From: Anthropogastromicrobium aceti
GTDB taxonomy: Bacteria > Bacillota > Clostridia > Lachnospirales > Lachnospiraceae
Length of the DNA stretch: 64,000 nt
Reading direction: 5' to 3' (one strand)
NCBI RefSeq assembly: GCF_025567095.1
Contig: NZ_JAOQJH010000007.1
Position numbers and translations under genes: made by a program. Under the pieces are notes generated by a model. It made no database searches, had not been told where the DNA came from, and saw nothing but the letters and a program-made list of their open reading frames with translations. The first letter of the stretch is position 1. Every line of letters begins with the position of its first letter. Shown here piece after piece: positions 59,485-64,000 of the stretch.

Positions 59485-60918
59485 ATGAAAAAGCATAAAA
59501 TATGTAAAATTCTTCTTGTTATACTGGCAATTTTTTTATGTGTGGCTTTTTATGAATTGCTCGGAATCTGTGTTGCATATAAAAAGCAGCCGGAAGTGTC
59601 CAATACAACCAAAAAAGAAACAAAAAATGGGTCATGGAACGAATGCAGTGAAAATACAGAACGGGCAGTAATCATAGAAAAGAATCCAGAAGCGCTTTTA
59701 CAAAGAGTGCGTTTGATCAAGAATGCAAAAAAGGAAATTATTCTTTCTACTTTTGCATTTCAATCCGATGAAAGTGGAAAATTGATTTTAGGAGCACTGC
59801 ATGATGCGGCAGACAGAGGTGTACATATTCGTCTGTTAGTAGATGGAATGGAGAGCTGGATTGATATGGAAGGAAATCCGTATTTCTATGGATTATCTTC
59901 CCATGAGAATGTTGAAATTAAACTGTATAATAAGGTCAATCCGTTGAAACCGTGGAAAATGATGGGTAGAATGCATGATAAATATTTGATTGCAGATGGA
60001 AAGAGATATATTCTTGGGGGAAGAAATACATACAATTATTTCCTGGGTGATTTTCCGGGACATAAGAACTATGACAGAGACGTGTTAGTGGTTTGCGATG
60101 AACCTGAGAAAGAAAATTCAGTTAACCAGTTGTCAGAGTATTTTGAAACCATATGGAATCAGGAAGACAGTGGTTATTTTCATAACAATAAAAAACTGGC
60201 AAATAGAAAATCTGTAAAGAACGCAGTTTTAGAGCTGCAGAACAGCTATCAGAAATATTTTGAAGAGAATAAGGAAAGAATCTGCGAGACCGATTATACG
60301 GACGAAACTTTTGAGACAGAAAAGATTACATTAGTGTCAAATCCTATTCACACAGGTTCCAAAGAACCAGTAGTGTGGTATCAGTTGGGAGAATTGATGA
60401 AAAATGCAAAAAATCGTGTGAAGATCCACACGCCATATATTATCTGTAATGATATGATGTATAATACATGGGAGGAGATTGCAGAGAACGTTTCAGATTT
60501 TTCTATCATGACAAATTCAGTTGCGAATAATGGGAATCCATTTGGGTCTGCCGATTATGCGAAAAACAGAAATAGAATCTTAAGTACAGGAATTAATATC
60601 TGGGAATATGAAGGCGGTTATTCATACCACGGAAAAAGTATTCTGATTGACGATGATCTGTCTGTAATCGGTTCCTTTAATATGGACATGAGAAGTGCAT
60701 ATCTGGATACGGAACTGATGCTTGTAATACGAAGTAAAGATATTAATAAACAGTTGGAAGAGGGCATGATGGAATATGAAAAAGTGTCCCGCCAGATATT
60801 AGAAGGCGGAACTTATAATGATCCATATCATGTAGAACCAATCGAATTAACAAAGAAACGTCAGAGAAAAATATTTTTGGTACAGCATCTGCTTGGATGG
60901 GCAAGGTATCTGTTTTAA
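59485..60918 (+). CDS. membrane-anchored phospholipase D-like protein
   Basis: A 477-residue protein with one N-terminal membrane helix (about residues 7-32) and two HKD motifs: HDKYLIADG (about 164) and HGKSILIDD (about 383), followed by GSFNMDMRS. The layout is that of the ClsC-like or outer-facing PLD group rather than canonical cardiolipin synthase, so phosphatidyl transfer or lipid hydrolysis at the membrane is likely. It has its own unit after the cls terminator. GGTGATG lies before the ATG, a modest site. A truncated response regulator frame begins 17 bases after its stop. Confidence 0.85.
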   Translation: MKKHKICKILLVILAIFLCVAFYELLGICVAYKKQPEVSNTTKKETKNGSWNECSENTERAVIIEKNPEALLQRVRLIKNAKKEIILSTFAFQSDESGKLILGALHDAADRGVHIRLLVDGMESWIDMEGNPYFYGLSSHENVEIKLYNKVNPLKPWKMMGRMHDKYLIADGKRYILGGRNTYNYFLGDFPGHKNYDRDVLVVCDEPEKENSVNQLSEYFETIWNQEDSGYFHNNKKLANRKSVKNAVLELQNSYQKYFEENKERICETDYTDETFETEKITLVSNPIHTGSKEPVVWYQLGELMKNAKNRVKIHTPYIICNDMMYNTWEEIAENVSDFSIMTNSVANNGNPFGSADYAKNRNRILSTGINIWEYEGGYSYHGKSILIDDDLSVIGSFNMDMRSAYLDTELMLVIRSKDINKQLEEGMMEYEKVSRQILEGGTYNDPYHVEPIELTKKRQRKIFLVQHLLGWARYLF

Positions 60919-60935
60919 TAAGGAGGAAGGAAAAC

Positions 60936-61046
60936 GTGTTTCAAATATTGATTGTAGAAGATGATAAAGAATTAAGCCAGCTATTCCAAAAAGTGCTTGA
61001 GAAGAATGGATATCAAGTCAAAAGTGCATCGGATGGAGCACAGTAG
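60936..61046 (+). pseudogene. response regulator, first 36 codons only
   Basis: AGGAGG and a GTG start open F-Q-I-L-I-V-E-D-D-K-E-L-S-Q-L, a typical OmpR-type receiver start with the acidic pocket (E-D-D), and continue to S-D-G-A-Q, where a stop falls. The rest of the receiver and the DNA-binding domain are missing. The following 80 bases belong to other sequence, so the gene was cut by a deletion. Confidence 0.8.
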
Positions 61047-61124
61047 TACATGGTATTTCATGGAGTGCTAATCTGTTTTTGCGATAAATAGTTAATTGTA
61101 CTTGACATTTTTCTAATCAAGCAG

Positions 61125-61380
61125 TTACCTTTAAAAGGAACGGAAAAAATACTTGATCTTGCATTATGCAAACGAGCAGGCAAAAAAAGAAAATTTGAAT
61201 GCAAAGTTCATTTGTCAGGACATTCGCACGATCACATTTGATAAGGAATTTGATGTTGTGCTGAATATGGCGGATGGAGCAATAGGATATCTTGAAGACG
61301 ATGGGGAAAATCATAAGATTTTTTCTGTCATTGCGAAAGCATTAAAAAATGGTGGAAAGCACTTTATCCATTTTTCCGCA
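61125..61380 (+). pseudogene. class I methyltransferase remnant, cut by deletion and IS
   Basis: One frame gives E-K-I-L-D-L-A, the start of SAM motif I, and breaks off at 61163; the next frame resumes at once with LHYANEQAKKENL and continues through F-D-V-V-L-N-M-A-D-G-A-I-G-Y to G-G-K-H-F. The stretch between, with the G-x-G of motif I, is deleted with a frame change. The 3' part is lost where the IS605-type left hairpin begins (61386). Confidence 0.78.
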
Positions 61381-61385
61381 GAAAA

Positions 61386-61410
61386 CCTCGTCCGACATAG
61401 TCGGGCGGGG
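61386..61410. repeat. left-end hairpin of the IS605-type element
   Basis: Ten-bp stem CCTCGTCCGA / TCGGGCGGGG (two G-U pairs) with a CATAG loop. Sub-terminal hairpins like this are what Y1 transposases recognise in single-stranded DNA. Confidence 0.7.
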
Positions 61411-61446
61411 ATGAATGCGGCATAACAAAAAATAAGTCAGGCAATA

Positions 61447-61914
61447 TCAAGTGTGAGTCTTTTCCTCACACTTTTTTGTTTGCCTTTTGGTATATTTTCG
61501 TTTCGGTTTTTCAATACCCTGGTCTTGGATATATTTTTCTAGCGTTTCAATGTCTGCTCCTCCTGTAGTCGTAATAAAGTAACTGTCTGACCAGAAACTA
61601 TCTTTCCATAGCTTATCCTTGATTTCGTCCCAGAAAATTGCTCGGATTTCCTTTGAAAGCTGCGTCTTGAGACTGCACACTACAACCGATGGCGCTGCTG
61701 TTGCAGGAAGTTCAAACAGGATGTGTATATGATCCGGTTCTCCATTCAGTTCTATGAGTCTGCCCTGATAACACTGCTCAATCAGATGGGTGGCATACTG
61801 TCTCATGTGATCAATAATCGGTTCTGACATTACTTTTCTGCGATACTTAATGACAAACACAGCATGATAGGTAAGTTTGTAAACGGCATGTCGTTTTCTG
61901 TTAAAATCGTCCAT
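61447..61914 (-). CDS. tnpA: IS200/IS605 Y1 transposase TnpA
   Basis: A 155-residue HUH transposase. The metal-binding HUH motif is GEPDHIHILFEL (about residues 57-68) and the nucleophile Tyr is in ETLEKYIQDQG (about 127-137). Length is normal and the C-terminus is basic (PKRKYTKRQTKK). It cuts and joins single-stranded element ends. I chose the ATG with complement at 61912-61914, preceded by GGAGG; the ATG at 61926 has no site. All catalytic residues are present, so the element may be mobile. Confidence 0.92.
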   Translation of the reverse strand: MDDFNRKRHAVYKLTYHAVFVIKYRRKVMSEPIIDHMRQYATHLIEQCYQGRLIELNGEPDHIHILFELPATAAPSVVVCSLKTQLSKEIRAIFWDEIKDKLWKDSFWSDSYFITTTGGADIETLEKYIQDQGIEKPKRKYTKRQTKKCEEKTHT

Positions 61915-61932
61915 AAAAGCCTCCATTCTTTT

Positions 61933-62024
61933 TTTACAATCGACACTTGCAATATCTCTTTAAATGTGCTATAATAATAACATATTTAAAAGGATATTGC
62001 AACCGTTGACTGATTTACAATCGA
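61933..62024. promoter_or_regulatory. divergent control region of tnpA/tnpB with paired repeats
   Basis: An inverted repeat TTGCAATATC (61947-61956) / GATATTGCAA (61993-62002) flanks a TATAATAAT core, and a direct repeat TTTACAATCGA occurs on both outer sides (61933-61943 and 62014-62024). The layout suggests two promoters back to back with an operator. Confidence 0.6.
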
Positions 62025-62034
62025 GGTAATTTGC

Positions 62035-63789
62035 ATGGAGCTGTCAAGAACAATCAATTCGGACAAACGCTACTATTTGGATGAGAATACCATCGAAAAT
62101 GCAGCATCGTTTCTGCAAACGATGCGTGTATTTAATGATGCCAAAATAGATTTGTATAATGCCCTGTATGATCAGAAATATCTTGCGTCAGGACCGCTTA
62201 TTGATCATGCGTATCCGGTGTTTTTGAAGGAAAAATACAAAAACAATGATTATTATAATGCAGCAATCTATACAGCGGCCTCCGGTTCGATCTCTTCACA
62301 GAAGGAGCTGAAAAAGTATTACAGTACCACAATCACTGCAGATTTAAAGACCCGTGATGAAAAGATTAAAATGATTCAGGAAGCACTGGATAAGAAAAAG
62401 GCTGTTAAGAACTCAATCCGAATATACCGAAAAGACGGACGATGGGTCACTCCTTATCCAAGATGCCAGCTGAAGGTCAAAGGTCTCATGATTGTTCTGT
62501 TCAACAAAACGGTTGTAAAATTGGATGAGTATGAGCGCAGTGTGGAAGCCGATATTCGTAAATTAAAGACACGCCTGGCGCTTGTAACGGAAGCGAGAAA
62601 ACGGAAGGAAAAGAAGCTTGAAAATATAAAAAATCTTCCACCGGAGCGTATTGTGTTTGGCGGAAAGAAACTGTATTCCGAGAAGGATACCGTGGGCATT
62701 ACAAAATCTGCTGAGGATAATAAAACTTCACAAAAAGCATTGAAAGAATGGAAACAGGAATTTTTTGAAAAACGTCACCAGAGCATGGCACTTCCGGGAA
62801 GGCATACATCAAAGTATGGAAACTTCCTGTGTAAATATGATGGAAAGGATTTGTCTGTTACCTGCATAGACGGTACCACCACAGTATTCCATGATTTTAA
62901 GCTTCCAAGATACAATGAAGCTTTTCAAAACAACTTCACTTGTAAGCCGGAGGATCGACAGTCTATTTGCTATAACTTTACCGTAAAACGGGACAGGAAG
63001 AATCGACAGTATATTATCGTATCCGTTACCATGAAGCTGCAGGCATATGAAAACAGCTATTATGGAAATGGTGCGATTTCCATGGATATTAACTATGATC
63101 ATTTTGCATTGGCAGAGATTGACGAAATAGGAAAGCTGCTTGATCAGAAAATGATTCGATTTGACCTCGTGAAAAAGTCGACCGGTCAGATCACAAACAT
63201 TTTGGGAGCGGCCGTTAAGGAAGTATTTAACTGGTGTGCAGAAAAAGATAAACGTCTTATAGTGGAAGACATTGATTTAACAATCAAACTGGCATCCAGA
63301 AAGTATGGAAACCGAAAAGGAAATCATCATATGACCCTGTTTGCGTATCAGAGGATTGCATCCAGTATTGAAAATCAGAGTTTGAGACGAGAAATCGCCT
63401 TTTGTAAGATTGATCCGGCTTATACAAGTCAGATGGGCAAGTTTTTGTTCATGCGAAGATATGGAATTTCCATCCATCAGGCCGCAGCCTATACGATTGG
63501 TCTGGCAGGTCTGGGGTTGTATGATAAACTGGCACCAGACTTACGGATGTTAAATCTTCTAAAAACAAAAGAAGGGATTGTGCCAGAATTTTCGCAGGAA
63601 ACGTACAAAACGATCTGGGCGAGAATTACCAAAGCGTTTTCAGGCATTCAAAAGCATTTCTTCTATCGAAGCATTCCGTATGAGGTGTTAGAAGAGAGAA
63701 AACGGCCAAGTTTAAGCACCTTAGCAGCTGAAATGAAAGTACGGTATATGCCAAAGCTTACGAATTACAAAAGCTGCGAACTGGTATAG
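62035..63789 (+). CDS. tnpB: TnpB-family protein with atypical RuvC-III
   Basis: A 584-residue TnpB-type protein, longer than the usual 370-420. RuvC-I Asp351 is in ISMDINYDH and RuvC-II Glu411 in LIVEDIDL. After DPAYTSQMGK (Asp460) the usual two C-x-x-C pairs of the zinc finger are absent, and where TnpB has D-R-D-x-N-A-A this protein reads S-I-H-Q-A-A-A (His481). TnpBs are RNA-guided nucleases that help keep the element at its site. I recall a long TnpB-related group with the same S-x-H-x-A-A-A pattern, so this is probably a lineage trait and not a mutation; whether it cuts DNA is open. GAGGT lies seven bases before the ATG. Confidence 0.85.
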   Translation: MELSRTINSDKRYYLDENTIENAASFLQTMRVFNDAKIDLYNALYDQKYLASGPLIDHAYPVFLKEKYKNNDYYNAAIYTAASGSISSQKELKKYYSTTITADLKTRDEKIKMIQEALDKKKAVKNSIRIYRKDGRWVTPYPRCQLKVKGLMIVLFNKTVVKLDEYERSVEADIRKLKTRLALVTEARKRKEKKLENIKNLPPERIVFGGKKLYSEKDTVGITKSAEDNKTSQKALKEWKQEFFEKRHQSMALPGRHTSKYGNFLCKYDGKDLSVTCIDGTTTVFHDFKLPRYNEAFQNNFTCKPEDRQSICYNFTVKRDRKNRQYIIVSVTMKLQAYENSYYGNGAISMDINYDHFALAEIDEIGKLLDQKMIRFDLVKKSTGQITNILGAAVKEVFNWCAEKDKRLIVEDIDLTIKLASRKYGNRKGNHHMTLFAYQRIASSIENQSLRREIAFCKIDPAYTSQMGKFLFMRRYGISIHQAAAYTIGLAGLGLYDKLAPDLRMLNLLKTKEGIVPEFSQETYKTIWARITKAFSGIQKHFFYRSIPYEVLEERKRPSLSTLAAEMKVRYMPKLTNYKSCELV

Positions 63790-64000
63790 GCATTTGCAGT
63801 AGTAAGGAATTTGTCAATCAATAGTCAGAGTAACCCGATAACAATATAGATTTGTAACTGTAAACCTTGCTCTTTTGTTACCACTTTCTGGATGTGTGTC
63901 AATTGTATGATACAATGTGGGAGTGGATGGACGGCACTGGAGCAATCATGTTCCTGTCTTGCGAAGCACCGAAAGATGTCTGAGGAGTCAGGAAAAGCGT
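63790..64000 (+). other. right flank of tnpB; possible guide-RNA/right-end region
   Basis: No gene. It holds ATTGTA-TGA-TACAAT (63902-63916) and a GC-richer final 80 bases able to form hairpins. TnpB guide RNAs usually overlap the tnpB 3' end and the element's right end, so this is where one would be expected. I cannot draw a firm structure. Confidence 0.3.

Larger units (their letters stand above)
61386..63790. mobile_element. IS200/IS605-family element with tnpA and tnpB
   Basis: Divergent Y1 transposase (minus) and TnpB (plus) genes, flanked on the left by a hairpin typical of IS605-type ends. It interrupts a methyltransferase remnant. The right end was not located; it lies beyond 63790 and maybe beyond the window. 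Confidence 0.8.

Overview
The window reads as chromosome of a Gram-positive, anaerobic, gut-type Firmicute, most likely a Lachnospiraceae member (Blautia/Coprococcus-like). This is inferred from gene content: a YlmC/YmxH sporulation-associated protein, HemZ, DUF5688, DUF5662 and DUF6145 families, cellobiose phosphorylase, a bile salt hydrolase gene, strong AGGAGG ribosome-binding sites and TTGACA/TATAAT promoters. No database search was possible; names rest on motifs and recalled family knowledge.

Layout. 1-9.3 kb is accessory: the end of a DUF4240 gene, a DinG/XPD-type helicase, three consecutive tyrosine recombinases plus a TnpC-like protein (Tn554-like, with one recombinase more than usual), an unknown HEPN-like cargo gene, and the stump of an ABC ATPase that probably marks the element's right junction. 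9.4-15.6 kb holds a BlaI-like regulator divergent from an ABC exporter, then a YolD-like / Y-family polymerase / RecJ-type group. 15.6-52.6 kb is mostly ordinary core genome: sugar isomerase family, Rel, MBL hydrolase, hemZ; a secreted protein; a c-di-GMP riboswitch in front of a hybrid sensor kinase split by a frameshift; hisS; a large secreted glucosaminidase with seven C-terminal repeats; prfC; ylmC, nrdR, yqeG, aroK, efp; tRNA-Arg(CCG); aroE; a moxR/DUF58/transglutaminase cluster; on the minus strand cellobiose phosphorylase and a TIGR04086 membrane protein; argF, birA, dusB, greA, and a lysS with an extra C-terminal tRNA-binding domain.

52.6-64 kb is a decaying accessory zone. It holds a DUF6075 gene whose degraded copy lies at 21.4 kb, a sigma-like gene bracketed by two copies of a palindrome-plus-terminator unit, an internally deleted IS4 transposase, a bile salt hydrolase broken by a frameshift and a lost catalytic arginine, an intact small alarmone synthetase, two phospholipase-D superfamily enzymes, truncated response-regulator and methyltransferase genes, and an IS200/IS605 element with divergent tnpA and an atypical tnpB.

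How the genes work together: two (p)ppGpp enzymes (Rel at 16.7 kb, a small synthetase at 57.0 kb) point to layered stringent control; YolD, Pol Y and RecJ fit a damage-tolerance/repair unit; MoxR, DUF58 and transglutaminase form a classic co-occurring envelope-associated set. The most unusual items are the four-gene recombinase module with its unknown cargo, the riboswitch-controlled split kinase, the bracketed cassette at 53.4-54.1 kb, and the TnpB lacking the usual third RuvC aspartate and zinc finger.
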